Below are positions 44,001-53,338 of a stretch of DNA of 64,000 nt, one piece after another. The notes under the pieces are model-generated. The model was not told the DNA's origin and did not search any database. It was given only the letters and a program-made list of their open reading frames with translations. Source of the DNA: Pumilibacter intestinalis. GTDB lineage: Bacteria > Bacillota > Clostridia > Christensenellales > Pumilibacteraceae. The position numbers were made by a program, and so were the translations under genes. The stretch spans positions 1 through 64,000 of the forward strand of contig NZ_CALPCH010000013.1 of assembly GCF_943193005.1 (NCBI RefSeq), in the 5' to 3' direction. The stretch's first letter is position 1. The number at the start of each line of letters is the position of its first letter.

Positions 44001-47000
44001 GGATATAATGGACGGGCGTTATTCGGTTACCGTTTCGAACGGAACGGGCGACGCGCTTCCCGAAGCCGTTTCGAACGTGTTCTCGCTCGCGGCAAAATGC
44101 GGCTCTGCGGCTGTGAGCGAAACCACAGGCTTCGGCGAGTACAACATAGAGATAGACAAAAACAAGTCGAACAGCAACAATTACGATATTACGTTTACTG
44201 CCGAGAAATATTCTATTACACGAGCAACGCTCAAAGTATCGGTAAATTTCAAAATTTATTTCGGCGAGGGTGCGCCCGATAACTATAACGGCGGATGCTA
44301 TAACTTGAACTTGCAAGATACCGCTATGTACGCCGTTTCGGGTTTTAAGCAAAACGCCAACAACGACGAAAGCAGTTTCTATAAGGATAAGATAACCGCA
44401 GGCTTCGGCTATGCCGTATCGGGTTACAACGTTGGCGATATCGGAGAGTTCGATATCACGTTTAACGGCAGCGGACTTATTTGGGGTAACTACAAGTTTG
44501 AGAACGACGCCGAAAACGCGGGCAAACTCACCGTAAAAAAGTTGCCCGTAACCGTTACCGTAAACGACCAAACCGCGCAGTATTTCAGTCCGCTTAACGC
44601 ACTTACTTTTACCGCCGTTGCAAGCGCAAAATCGTCTTACGATAATGCCGCAGACATTGCGGTGCTCGTGGGTACGGAGTTTAGCGATTACGACAAAATT
44701 TTCGCCCTTTCGGTGGCCAATCTTGTTTTAAGCAACGACGGCACGACAGTTACCAATCCCGTGGGCACGTACGATATAGTAGGCGCGGCAAACGACTCGA
44801 CGAACGCCGCAAACTTTTACGATATTACGTTTGTGCGCAATGGGCACGCAGACCAAAGCCGCGGCGAGTACGCCATTACTCCCGCCGAGTTCTCGGTTAC
44901 GGCGACGGCTAAAACGGGTCTTGCGTTTACGGGCAACGAACAAAATCCTCTCGACGGCGACAAAATTTCCGTTACCGCGGCAGACGGGTCTACGCCCGCG
45001 GTGCAATACTATTTGTCGGTTTCGCAAATTGCCGACCCCGCGAATATAAGCGGTTGGGGAGCGGACGGAGCAGTGCCGGCGGCTTTGCACGCGCACGGCG
45101 GCTACTATTTGTATTATAAGGTTTCCGATAAAAACGCGACTCCTAATTTCAATCAACTAATAGGTTTCGTTACGTTCGATATCGATACGGCAACGAACGT
45201 AATAAATCAGTCGTTTAACTATAACGATAAGGCGTTTGCAAACCTTTCCGCGGAAATGGACTCGGCGTGGACTTACGGCGGGTTTACTCAAGGCATGAAC
45301 GGCTTTATCACGCCGAGCGCGAAATTCACCTCGGGCGGAACGAAATTTACCGTAACGGTTAAGTTCTCGCGCGAGCTTAGCGGCAACGCTTTGTTAGGCG
45401 AGCAAACTTTGCTTAGCGGCGCAACGCTAAACGGCGATATCGTCGGTTTGCTCGATAGCGTGTTCGATAACAATAAATTCGGTGCGGGATATTATTCGGT
45501 TGAATACTCCATGCCCGAGTACGTTCATAGCGGCTATAACAAGCCCGACTACTCGGCGATATCTGCCGAGAGCCGTTATTTTAAGGTGGCTAAAAAAGAG
45601 CTTACCGTTACGCCCAAAAACGACAGCGTACAGTACGGCGACGGTTACGTGTTTGCAAGCGATTTCGATACGAACACGGAGTTTGCGGGCTTTGTATACG
45701 GTGAGGACCGCACCGCGCTCGATATTGCGTTTAATTGGCAAACCTCTTACGCGGCGGGCGACGATGCGGCAAGCGCGCAGACGATATATATAGACAACGC
45801 AAGCAATTACGTTGCGGATAACTATTCGTTTAAGTTCGTAGCGGGAGCTCTCACCGTAACCAAGCGCACGGTGAGCATAACTATAGCAAACAAAAGCAAT
45901 CATTTCGACTTGATACAGGGCGAGGGGAGAGAAGAAGCCGCTTCGCTCGAATATTCGGTTATCAGAGGTACTTTCTACAATAATATCGTTCCGTTCGAGC
46001 TTAAAACCGAAGCTCTCACGCCGTATGACGGAAAGAACACCAACCACGTGGGCGATTATCCTATATATGCAGTGTGGAAAGAAAGCGACGGCACGCCGTA
46101 TGCCCATAATTACGAGATAGCGTTTGTTGACTGCAAAAACTCCTTTAATGGAGATAACGTAATCGGGGAAACCGAAAACGCTGGCACGTTCACCATAGAA
46201 AGCGCACTTTTGAACATAAACATTACTACGCCGCACTCAACGGTATACAAATTCGGCGAAAAGAAAGTTTACAGTGCGCAGAGCACGTCGGGAGTGCTTT
46301 TCGACTCCGTGTATTATTCGAGAAAGGGTAACGAATTGACCGAGCTTAACGACGCGCCCGTAAACGTGGGAGATTATCGCGTTAAATTCGTGTACACCTC
46401 TTCCGACGGCTACGAGAATTACAAAGCACCCGAAAACGTGGCGAACGATTTCAAGATAACTCCGCAGAGCCTGTTCGTGAAAGTGGACGACGTAAACATT
46501 CAGTACGGCACAGCCGTAGCTAACGATAAAACGGCTTTGAACCCGTCGGCAAACCGTTTCCCCGGATATACCGTTAGTTTTATTATCGGCAATCAGCAAA
46601 ACGGCGATATTATTACCGAAAGCGAATTGAAAACTCAGGAAGGCGACAAGATAAGCGGCTTGGACTCTTACGCGTTCGTAACCGCTTACAAATCGAATTC
46701 GCCCGCGGTTGTGAACGGCAGAACGAATACGTTTGACGTTTCGGTTAGCGGAATTTCGGCGGATAATTACGCAATCGAGTTTGTAAAGGGTACTATATCG
46801 GTAATACCGCGCAATATTTCCGTAACGGTGAAAGGCGCGGAGCAAAGCGTTGAGCTTGCAAAAAGCGTATATACGGGATACGAGCAAAGAACCGATTTGG
46901 AAAAGCTGTTTAAGAGCGGGCAAAACTATATCGCCACGGCTCAAACTCTCAACGCGTTTTTTGCCATAACCGATACCGATTGGGCGGGGAGTTCGGGCAA

Positions 47001-50000
47001 CGGTATAGCCGATTTGAAATTTTTCCTCACCATAGACGGCGGCTCGAAAGACGTTGGAAAATACAATTTGATACCCTCTTACGACAACTCCGACTATGCG
47101 GTTACGTTTGACGGAAAAGACCAAAGCGGCTATGTGAGCGCGGTATTCGAGATAACCCCCGCGACTCTCACCGTTTCGGTATGGGGAATAAGCAGTGCCG
47201 ACGTAACGAAAAGACCTCAACAAAACTTTGAAATAACCTACGGCGAAATTCCCGAATTCGCGCCTAATTACGCGGGCTTTAAGGGCGGCGACAGTATCGA
47301 GAATTTGAACGGCACGAGTTATATGTCGGGTAAACTCGATACCGATAATTCGTCTATTTGCCCTACGTATACCGCATGGAGCAGTTCGGTGGGGAACTAT
47401 ACCACAAAGTATAGCGGCGATTTGCAATTTAAGAACTACACCGTTAAATATGCCGACTGCGGCTTTAAGGTTGTGCCCCGTCTTGTAACCGCGGATATCG
47501 CGGATAAAAACGTGTTCCAAAAATACGCCTACAACGAGGGCAACGCCGTTATTCCCGTAATCACGTTTGCCGACGGTTTTTCGTCCGAAGACGAAAAAGT
47601 CATTGAGCTGTTGCTTAGTCCCGATAAGTTCACGCTTTCTTATACGGCAAGCGGCACGGGCGGACTTACCCCCGACGGTAAGCCCAAATTTGCGGGCGAC
47701 TACAACGTGACGGTCACGCTTACAAACAATAACTTTACGCTCGGTAGCGATACCGAACTTCCGTTTACCGTTGAAAAGAAAATTATCGAGATTGCGTGGG
47801 ACGAAACCTCGCTGTCGCTCGATGATACTCCCGCAGACGAGCACAAGCGTTTTGTGAATGCGTTCCGCAACGATATAATGGAAATAGAATATTTCCGTTT
47901 GCTTGCGGGTAATGACGAAACCGAAATTGCGTGGAGTGCGGCTAACATAGGCGGCGACGGAAAAATATTCTCTTATGTTCCTACCGTTGCGGGAAGATAT
48001 ACTATTCGCATTAAACTTAAAGACGAGCACAACTATATGTTGTCTAACGCGCTCTCTGATATTTTGACGGGCGGCAAAGATAAAACGTATGTAATTCTCA
48101 CGCTTACGGTTACAAGCAAAAAAGTTACGCTGTCGGTAAGCATAGAGGGTTGGACTTTTGGCAGTTACAATGAGGGAGTGAACAGCCCTAAACCCAACGC
48201 GGGAAATCCCGACGCGGCGGGTACGATTTCGTTCTACTACGCAAAAACCACGCTTTCGTCGCTCGACGGGCTTTCGGACGAATTGAAAGCGAGTTTTAAT
48301 GACATAGACAATTTGTTTGAGTTCGGCATAAACGGACTTGCGGCGTTCGGCGCGGGAGTGCCTACCGACGCGGGCGTGTATCTCGTTCGCGCATACGCGA
48401 GCGGCTCGGGCACGAACGCGTTCAAAGCATTCGTGATAATGCCCAAAGAGATAGACGCGCCCGTATTTGCGCCGAGCGGTTACGAATATAACGGCAATAG
48501 GCAGGAATACGAAATAGCGTTATCCGACTCGGCGGCGATAAACGTACTGTCGGTAGGGTGCGGCGTGCGCAGGGACAACGGCAAAGTTTACGTTTACGCA
48601 ACCGACGCCAACGAAAGCGGATATGAAATCACATTCCGTTTAAGCTCGGGCAACTACGTGTGGAAGGGCAAAACGGGCGACGACTCAACCGCAGACATAA
48701 CGGGCAACAAGTGGATAATAAGGAAAGCCGCCGACGAAATCACGTTTGCCGCAGACACAGTCGCGCTTGCAAACGGCGTTGAGTACGGAGTGGATTACAC
48801 GCCCGACGCCGAGGCGAAATTCCGCGGTCAGGTTTATTATTTCTACTTTAAGGGCGACGGCAAGCCTGCCGCAGGCGACGCGGGGTGGAGCAACGTAAAA
48901 CCCGTAAACGCGGGTAACTATTGGATTAAAGCTACTACCTCGAGCACCGCCAACTACAACGGCGGCACGGCTATAGTAAAACTCGTTATCACTCCCGCCG
49001 TGCTCGTTGCCACGCCGTTCGGCACAATGACTTACGGCGACGATTTCCTATCCGCGACTCAAACGAGCGCGTTCGGCTACACCCTTAGCGGATTTGTGCG
49101 CGGCGACAATTCGAGCAACACGCAACCTACGCAAAACAATGCAACATACTCGTGTTCGGAAACTCTCACCGCGGGCGAACACGCGCTTACCATTGGCGTA
49201 AACGGCATAAAGTTTGCAAACTACGTGGTCACGGCGGAGAGAGGCACGCTCACCGTTGCCAAAAAGACGGTGCGCGTAACGGTAAACAGCAGGTCGTCGC
49301 AGTACGGCTTGCCCCTCGTTCTTACCGGAGGAATAACTTCGGACGACGGCACGGTGAACATAGACGAGCTGGGCATAACTCTCGGTCTTGCGGGAGTGAG
49401 CGCGGGCGCAATTCCGAGCGTGGGCAGTTACACAATTACGGCGGCGTGCTCGAGTCCCAACCATGCGGTGAACGTAACGAGCGGAACTTATACCGTGCTT
49501 GCCCGCAAACTGCGCATAGACCTCAAATCGGGCGCAAAACTCGGCGGCAACGTGGGCGACGTAACCGCCGCGAGCAAAGAGCATTTCGACCTGTTTTACG
49601 ATAACGACGGCAATGCGGGCGACAGGGTTACGAGCGCGGAAATATATAACGCGTTGAATTTCGTGTACAGCACTCAAAACGGCGCAGTGCCCTCCGCAAT
49701 GGGCAACTACTTTGTTACGGCGTCCGTGGTGCTTATGCCGCAAAACTACGAAATAACGGGGCAGAACACGTTCGCGTTCATAGTGGAACGCGGCGTTATA
49801 GACGGTAGCAAAATAACGGTAAGCATAGCCAAATACACGGGCGGAAAAATCGTGCCCGTGATAGATTTCGGCGATTACGAAAGCATAAAAGACTATTTCG
49901 AGGTTATTACCGACAGTTCTTACGACTACGAAAACGTGGGCACTCACATTTTCCATATCAGAATAAAAGACAGTCAGTTTGCAAACGTGAAGTGGCAATC

Positions 50001-50964
50001 TTACGAAGACGCCGACCGCCCGTACGCGCTAATCATTGAGCGAAGCGAGAACAGCGTTGTAAAACTCGAAATAGAAAACTGGACTTACGGCGAAAGCTCG
50101 AGCGTTCCCGTTGCGGGCGCAACTTTCGGCGAGGAGAGCGAATTCGTTTACACCTACTACCGCAAAGAGGGCGCAAGCTACGTTAATCTCGGCGGCGTGC
50201 CCACCGAGGCGGGAACGTATTACGTGCGCGTATCCGTGCCGCAGTCGGCTAACTGGCTTGCCTGCGTGAGCGACTACATAGAGTTCACAGTGGCGCGTGC
50301 GAGCAAAGCCGTGCCCTCGCTCCAAATTAACCCGGGCGTGAACGATACCTACACGGGCGATTTCCTGTGGGCGCAGGTGAGCGGATTTGCTTTCGAAGAT
50401 ATGAGCATAATTTACGGCGGCGTATCCAACATAAGCGGCAACTCGCTTATGCTTCAGGCTTTTGGCGCGGGCACGTACTCTATAAAATTCGTGCTCAAAA
50501 ACCAAAACTACGCTTGGGCGGATAACGGCGACGTGCAGTTCGATTCCGAGGGCAATCCCGTGCTCAATTGGACTGTGGCTCGCAAAAAGATAGCCAAACC
50601 CACGCATAACACAAACTCGTTTATAGTGAGCGGCAAAATACTCGAATATTTCCCGTTCGGGTTCGATTCTTCCATAATGTCTATAACGGGTAACGAGTCG
50701 GGATACGGCGGCACGTTTACGGCAACGGTAAAACTGCTCGATACCGACAACTACGAATGGGAAGACGGCACCGCGGGCGAGCTAACGTTCGAGTGGAAGA
50801 TAGTGGGCGTGCACACCGTGTTCGCCGCGATTATGGGCACGCTGGGCGGCGCGGCGGGCGTTGCGGCGGCGGTTGCGGCGGTGCAGTTCGTGCTGTATCG
50901 CAAAAAGAAACGCGCGGAGCGCAGAGAGCTTGCGCGGCTTAACGGCGAGGAGGAAGCGGCATGA
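38017..50964 (+). CDS. Giant exported MBG/Ig-like repeat protein, membrane anchored
   Basis: A protein of 4315 residues. It has an N-terminal signal (residues 1-42), then a chain of beta-sandwich repeats, mostly 75-100 residues, of the MBG/YDG type. I count about thirty anchors such as V-Y-G-E-N-L-T-V, Y-D-G-Q-S-H-N-F and M-T-Y-G-D-D-F, with closing strands like G-T-L-T-V-I-K-R-A-I-T-V. It ends in one membrane helix and a basic tail (R-K-K-K-R-A-E-R-R), with no LPxTG. Nine Gs at 38649-38657 encode Ala-Gly-Gly-Gly near residue 211; a change of one G would truncate the protein there. GGGAGG precedes the ATG, and the stop overlaps the next gene by 4 nt. Likely an adhesin or surface-layer filament. 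Confidence 0.9.
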   Translation: MKFLRSLTGKHKPLAAVCVFLCCMALSLFMLLPSLSYGASAADGDISGGANGVPAQARPLKSYTNMNAVVPSGMVIYKGLTTVADVKNNISVTGDYAGGTVELEASEFSISLDGVMLADGDFVVSDGDDVPAVQLDVECGSLLVSLSTLNVAEQDEIPQYTLFELKDPPVFVESDHTGETLKKLLTVCGKLAADGTPEVIANKELYTVEIAGGGTLSSTNNKIKVKFRGGKESDEIALTVKNAEIKGIFVTVNKDLKLVDGYYKTNELIEGTSEYYSAFVTGMLSDDIIPSLSVYIQYSNHRKLATEQDGYIKNTNIIDNTITVTWSPSGSSKDYTDSLSVPFEAEKVVGISAVSNLSGELYSYTDINSGSSFTVKAKYNNKNKAENEIAEYSVDSSLVYNNEVLSGATGSQTYTKVVKISYTNNPNITASVEIPNVRYVADYNVVDISGAATRQTLGADFDFRGLFAVVVYGDNGEHITNIKFDEYKEKFASGTEFKIEYFNNPYATGTPIASGIKVPTERFQSVKITHGGVFNKFTVTNLNPAKLDKPIVDTRDINYRDGIYKTISGLDLMNVPAAFTVTVSEKVASGDEKIVTAEYAPNTDCNISVHQTNPGVTYTADGKIVFMRGGEFVVNFALKDGVNGSYGWAKTNDYNTEYDYTLSYAIKVNKGELDVRIKNKNDNTATLEVEYGSKQDLKNKIENALTVEYYTYGGSPIPELQKPDAYTLKYYGFTANGVTYTYTNLSDSVPEEAGVNYKIVAVTQETDAYKASTTLLASAVTLEITPKKVKIASVAPDKYYERKEQSGGTKGWKADELVTIPADFLDRDKPSSGSIVTIEDAREDKTAPILHAGTYPIKLTINSKNYEWDSTEAALNADGYSEITTDFTILKRDTSGITITSPDSFTYGDSDGFSASADKSNAADTYFYPTLNTEVEYYSAEYYESLTADSSGYKYPDKTKAITAELKSWDAGKYYVYFRTELPTDNGWDETAEDYTLPAAAKAITVLKKQVANAELSGANGLTYKGADHTVTIANFLPDIMEYSVTYYRIGATEEVDGVTGTGGTFTALHAGDYTVTVKFNDTAKKNYSWTTPEIAELSLTFTVNKFTLAVSSWGESTFEYDGKNHKPEVAFTLAGSDELSAVGVTLTVYASKSASGEFGDEVADSLGPTAAGEYWNVITAITSPDYAMPADYFKSFTIGKADILLPDATGVFLSEIGAEDGVSYTTDGVTGDILAKLMATYRGAEFAVQRYFNDYNDRVTVTLESGDSLKNAGTYIVFITPGNNYKWQGVADGVSQTARKISFVIEKATITLKWNTKDSNGNAYVYSGSAHTPKVTAGELFAGDSVNVSFEIKQGSDVVPAINAGKYTVTATSPLDNNNYRLPADETVSAEFEILKKGVAAPQIAADSKVVFGGSALPEFTAVTDWAAIYATNATVNIAWSNPWHSANSNEASSSGNFQITANGFNFTYTDAGTYTVTFTLPKNGDISNYRFGTNGNTEKLTASIDITVNRKLITVSGFGDRQLTYGQGIKLNIGKWDITDITPSVTYGKVKIGKDESGAITGVSRDAFESEPYLTDRGVYCVKYTLASAGDSPNQNPYNYEWDTESLELTDTAVIALLGGSDKYIEFDEQSFSLYVHYAVTSAMLRIETQFDSYTYGENAQNILSKIFKVTGTDADLAALASDSKADGKFTLTVRFTDKKTNGLVGGFTFKSGGSTLTVLTGSDLENYLPWNAGEYYVNFNWKFDEKVSDYFIQNPEQNSVTLTVNKLAVSADSVVWKYGETVVTELEHEITYDGQSHNFTAAVKNSSVPQRDGKTLAAPTLKVALNSAGDKPKAVKYDDNAVIAHTMYVIETDNDNFTCKNASGEFIYSKGLKIQPKTVKVKGKDKTHVYGENLTVTAADWCAYSAVGSDEFCSPDTIADLINIAIYGETAVTPNNLLAYKEGGYTVTPELKNKTGNYVLEVTQSGTLTVIKRAITVTVESGLTSEYGDAPVDIMDGRYSVTVSNGTGDALPEAVSNVFSLAAKCGSAAVSETTGFGEYNIEIDKNKSNSNNYDITFTAEKYSITRATLKVSVNFKIYFGEGAPDNYNGGCYNLNLQDTAMYAVSGFKQNANNDESSFYKDKITAGFGYAVSGYNVGDIGEFDITFNGSGLIWGNYKFENDAENAGKLTVKKLPVTVTVNDQTAQYFSPLNALTFTAVASAKSSYDNAADIAVLVGTEFSDYDKIFALSVANLVLSNDGTTVTNPVGTYDIVGAANDSTNAANFYDITFVRNGHADQSRGEYAITPAEFSVTATAKTGLAFTGNEQNPLDGDKISVTAADGSTPAVQYYLSVSQIADPANISGWGADGAVPAALHAHGGYYLYYKVSDKNATPNFNQLIGFVTFDIDTATNVINQSFNYNDKAFANLSAEMDSAWTYGGFTQGMNGFITPSAKFTSGGTKFTVTVKFSRELSGNALLGEQTLLSGATLNGDIVGLLDSVFDNNKFGAGYYSVEYSMPEYVHSGYNKPDYSAISAESRYFKVAKKELTVTPKNDSVQYGDGYVFASDFDTNTEFAGFVYGEDRTALDIAFNWQTSYAAGDDAASAQTIYIDNASNYVADNYSFKFVAGALTVTKRTVSITIANKSNHFDLIQGEGREEAASLEYSVIRGTFYNNIVPFELKTEALTPYDGKNTNHVGDYPIYAVWKESDGTPYAHNYEIAFVDCKNSFNGDNVIGETENAGTFTIESALLNINITTPHSTVYKFGEKKVYSAQSTSGVLFDSVYYSRKGNELTELNDAPVNVGDYRVKFVYTSSDGYENYKAPENVANDFKITPQSLFVKVDDVNIQYGTAVANDKTALNPSANRFPGYTVSFIIGNQQNGDIITESELKTQEGDKISGLDSYAFVTAYKSNSPAVVNGRTNTFDVSVSGISADNYAIEFVKGTISVIPRNISVTVKGAEQSVELAKSVYTGYEQRTDLEKLFKSGQNYIATAQTLNAFFAITDTDWAGSSGNGIADLKFFLTIDGGSKDVGKYNLIPSYDNSDYAVTFDGKDQSGYVSAVFEITPATLTVSVWGISSADVTKRPQQNFEITYGEIPEFAPNYAGFKGGDSIENLNGTSYMSGKLDTDNSSICPTYTAWSSSVGNYTTKYSGDLQFKNYTVKYADCGFKVVPRLVTADIADKNVFQKYAYNEGNAVIPVITFADGFSSEDEKVIELLLSPDKFTLSYTASGTGGLTPDGKPKFAGDYNVTVTLTNNNFTLGSDTELPFTVEKKIIEIAWDETSLSLDDTPADEHKRFVNAFRNDIMEIEYFRLLAGNDETEIAWSAANIGGDGKIFSYVPTVAGRYTIRIKLKDEHNYMLSNALSDILTGGKDKTYVILTLTVTSKKVTLSVSIEGWTFGSYNEGVNSPKPNAGNPDAAGTISFYYAKTTLSSLDGLSDELKASFNDIDNLFEFGINGLAAFGAGVPTDAGVYLVRAYASGSGTNAFKAFVIMPKEIDAPVFAPSGYEYNGNRQEYEIALSDSAAINVLSVGCGVRRDNGKVYVYATDANESGYEITFRLSSGNYVWKGKTGDDSTADITGNKWIIRKAADEITFAADTVALANGVEYGVDYTPDAEAKFRGQVYYFYFKGDGKPAAGDAGWSNVKPVNAGNYWIKATTSSTANYNGGTAIVKLVITPAVLVATPFGTMTYGDDFLSATQTSAFGYTLSGFVRGDNSSNTQPTQNNATYSCSETLTAGEHALTIGVNGIKFANYVVTAERGTLTVAKKTVRVTVNSRSSQYGLPLVLTGGITSDDGTVNIDELGITLGLAGVSAGAIPSVGSYTITAACSSPNHAVNVTSGTYTVLARKLRIDLKSGAKLGGNVGDVTAASKEHFDLFYDNDGNAGDRVTSAEIYNALNFVYSTQNGAVPSAMGNYFVTASVVLMPQNYEITGQNTFAFIVERGVIDGSKITVSIAKYTGGKIVPVIDFGDYESIKDYFEVITDSSYDYENVGTHIFHIRIKDSQFANVKWQSYEDADRPYALIIERSENSVVKLEIENWTYGESSSVPVAGATFGEESEFVYTYYRKEGASYVNLGGVPTEAGTYYVRVSVPQSANWLACVSDYIEFTVARASKAVPSLQINPGVNDTYTGDFLWAQVSGFAFEDMSIIYGGVSNISGNSLMLQAFGAGTYSIKFVLKNQNYAWADNGDVQFDSEGNPVLNWTVARKKIAKPTHNTNSFIVSGKILEYFPFGFDSSIMSITGNESGYGGTFTATVKLLDTDNYEWEDGTAGELTFEWKIVGVHTVFAAIMGTLGGAAGVAAAVAAVQFVLYRKKKRAERRELARLNGEEEAA
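38649..38657 (+). repeat. Poly-G tract (nine), in frame in the giant gene
   Basis: Nine consecutive Gs preceded by GC and followed by TAC. The codons read Ala-Gly-Gly-Gly and the gene is open on both sides. This is one of only two G runs of this length I see in the window; the other is in the beta-helix gene. Confidence 0.95.
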
Positions 50965-52397
50965 ACACCACATTTATATCGGCGGGACTGTTCTCGCCCG
51001 CGCAGATAACTGGCATAGTGCTTATAAGCGTACTGCTTGCGGCTGTGCTCGCGCTCAACGGCTACCTCGGCTATCTTCTCCACAAGCGCGGCGCGCGCAG
51101 ACTGCAAACGCAAAAACTCCACTTGCAACGAAACGCCCTGCTTGCCAAGCTCGAGGCGATGCGAGCGGGCGCGACTCCCGAGGACGTTGCGGCTATGGGC
51201 GCAACCGAAACCGAGCAAGAGCCCGAAGAGGAAGAGAGCGAAGAAGCGGAGATAGAGGTTGAAGAATTCGGTGACGGCGAGGACGAAGAAATATTCGAGC
51301 CCGAGGTTACCGCCGAGGGCAACGTGGTGCGCTATAACCGCAGTTTTACGGCGCGTATAACTCAGGCGGACAACGACTTAAAGGGGCGTTATTCCGAGCT
51401 TAAAAACTATATTATGGCGTTTCGCGGCATACGCTCGCGCATGAGTTGGAAGCGCGAAACTTTCCATATGGGAAGAAAGAGCGTGGCGAGCTTTGTTGTG
51501 CGCGGCAAAACGCTTTGCCTGTGTTTGGCAACCGACCCGCAAATATTCGACGGCAGCAAATACAAGGTAGACGATATTTCGGGGCGCAACAACAAAAACA
51601 AGATGCCGTGCATGTTCCGCATACGAAGCGACCGCCGAATGGGATACGCGAAAGAGCTTACCGATATAGTAATGGCGGGTTTCGGGCTTGAGAAAAACGC
51701 CGACTACAAGGCGGACGATTTCACGCTTCCGTATAAGTCAACCGAGGTGCTCATCAAAAAGCGGCTCATAAAGGTGGTGAGCGGCGTTCGCGACTCCGAA
51801 AAAGAGGACGCGCTCGCGGCGGCGAAGGGCATACGCTACAATCGCAGTTTCGAAGCGCGTATAATTCAAGCCGACGATTCGCTCAAAGCCAACTATTCAA
51901 AGCTGAAAAACCATATTACGGCGTACAAAGAAATAATCGCGGCTTTCAGTTGGAAACGCGAAACTTTCCGCAAAGGCAGAACATGCGTTGCTACGTTTAT
52001 GATACGCGGCAAAACTTTGTGTCTGTGCCTTGCCGCAAATCCCGCGCAGTACGAAAACACCAAATACAAGGTGGAAGATTTATCGAAGCGCAGTAAAAAG
52101 ACCAAAACGCCGCTACTGTACCGCGTTAAAAACGAAAGGCGCATAAACTACGCAATGCAACTTATAGACCGCGTGTTTGCCGAGCACGGCATAGAAAAAG
52201 GCGACGGCGAATACGTGAATTACGCCGTGCCCTTTACGGCAACCGACACGCTTGTGCGCAGAGGTCTTATACGCGTGATTACGGGCGCGACTCCGCAGTT
52301 CGGGCAGTTCAAAGCCGAGCCGCAAGCCGATACTCAATCACAAGCCGAGCCGCTCAAAGAGGTTGCGGCAACCGAACGGTCAAAATCAAATGAGTAG
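50961..52397 (+). CDS. Membrane protein with two copies of an uncharacterised cytosolic domain
   Basis: A protein of 478 residues. One membrane helix (about 17-38), a basic helix, and an acidic linker (about 82-116, mostly Glu) precede two domain copies of about 150 residues each. Both open with R-Y-N-R-S-F-x-A-R-I, continue with S-W-K-R-E-T-F and R-G-K-T-L-C-L-C-L-A, and end with a T-D-T-L-V-R-R-G-L-I-R-V type segment. I know this domain from memory as a recurrent unnamed Clostridia domain. Its homologue with the same plan is at 62691. Its ATG overlaps the stop of the giant gene, so a functional pairing is likely. No enzymatic motif is seen. Confidence 0.82.
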   Translation: MNTTFISAGLFSPAQITGIVLISVLLAAVLALNGYLGYLLHKRGARRLQTQKLHLQRNALLAKLEAMRAGATPEDVAAMGATETEQEPEEEESEEAEIEVEEFGDGEDEEIFEPEVTAEGNVVRYNRSFTARITQADNDLKGRYSELKNYIMAFRGIRSRMSWKRETFHMGRKSVASFVVRGKTLCLCLATDPQIFDGSKYKVDDISGRNNKNKMPCMFRIRSDRRMGYAKELTDIVMAGFGLEKNADYKADDFTLPYKSTEVLIKKRLIKVVSGVRDSEKEDALAAAKGIRYNRSFEARIIQADDSLKANYSKLKNHITAYKEIIAAFSWKRETFRKGRTCVATFMIRGKTLCLCLAANPAQYENTKYKVEDLSKRSKKTKTPLLYRVKNERRINYAMQLIDRVFAEHGIEKGDGEYVNYAVPFTATDTLVRRGLIRVITGATPQFGQFKAEPQADTQSQAEPLKEVAATERSKSNE

Positions 52398-53330
52398 CGC
52401 GAGCAGGGGCAGAGTGGCGATAGACGAGAGCGTTCCGAGCAAAACGGTGTTTGCGGCTACGTCTTGCCCCTCGCCGAGTATTTCGGCGTAGTTTTGCACC
52501 ACCGAAGCCACGGGGCACGCGCACATAACGAACATGCACATCGTAAGCTCGGAGTTTACGCGCAAAAGCATTAAAAGCCCCAACGCGCACAGCGGAAACA
52601 CGATTTGATTTATAGCCACGGCAAAGTATTGCAAAGGATTGATAAACAGGTTTTTGGGTTTGATTGTGGCGAGTCGCATGCCCATTATAAGCATGCACAG
52701 CGGCGCGGTCATTTTGCCGAGTATGTTTATCATGTTTTCAATCTGCCCGAGCGCCTGCCCGTTTTGCGAGCTTATCTTAAATCCCGTAATAAAGAAGGGC
52801 AGGGAAAGCGCGATGGAAATAGTTGCGGGGTTTATAAACATTTTCTTCGCGCTTATGTATTTTTTGTCGCGCGTGATTATCGCCGATATCAAAGTCCAGC
52901 CGAGCAGGTTCATGGAAAGAAAGTACATCATGGAGTATGCCGCCACGTTGGGCGAGTCGGGGAAAATCGCCTCGAGTATAGGCACGCCCAAAAACGAACA
53001 GTTGGAAAGAGTGGTTGCAGTCGTAGCTACGCGATATTTCACGTCGTCGAACTTTTTGCGGAAAATAAATCCGAACAAACCGATAAACAGCAATTGCAAC
53101 GCGGTAATAATTCCGAAGAATATCAAAAGATTTATGCCGAGCTCGCGACTGAAATCCGCCTTGTTGAACGAATAGAGCGTGAGAGCGGGTTGGCACACGT
53201 ACATGAGCACGCGTGAAAAAGCCGAAATGCTGTCGGGCTTTATCGCTTTTGCCTTTATGAGTATGTAGCCGGGCACGGCGTAGGCGAGCATTATGCCCAC
53301 CGTAATGAGTGTTGTTGTAAATTCGCGCAT
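52386..53330 (-). CDS. Auxin-efflux-carrier (AEC) family transporter
   Basis: A protein of 314 residues with ten hydrophobic segments. The family pattern is present: P-G-Y-I-L-I-K-A-K-A in helix 1, N-C-S-F-L-G-V-P-I in helix 4, and a C-terminal C-P-V-A-S-V-V followed by an acidic residue. AEC members carry organic acids such as malate. It overlaps convergently with the gene above by 12 nt. Its -10 box ends 8 nt from the ATG and no ribosome-binding site is present. Confidence 0.88.
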   Translation of the reverse strand: MREFTTTLITVGIMLAYAVPGYILIKAKAIKPDSISAFSRVLMYVCQPALTLYSFNKADFSRELGINLLIFFGIITALQLLFIGLFGFIFRKKFDDVKYRVATTATTLSNCSFLGVPILEAIFPDSPNVAAYSMMYFLSMNLLGWTLISAIITRDKKYISAKKMFINPATISIALSLPFFITGFKISSQNGQALGQIENMINILGKMTAPLCMLIMGMRLATIKPKNLFINPLQYFAVAINQIVFPLCALGLLMLLRVNSELTMCMFVMCACPVASVVQNYAEILGEGQDVAANTVLLGTLSSIATLPLLALLI

Positions 53331-53338
53331 ACCGCATT

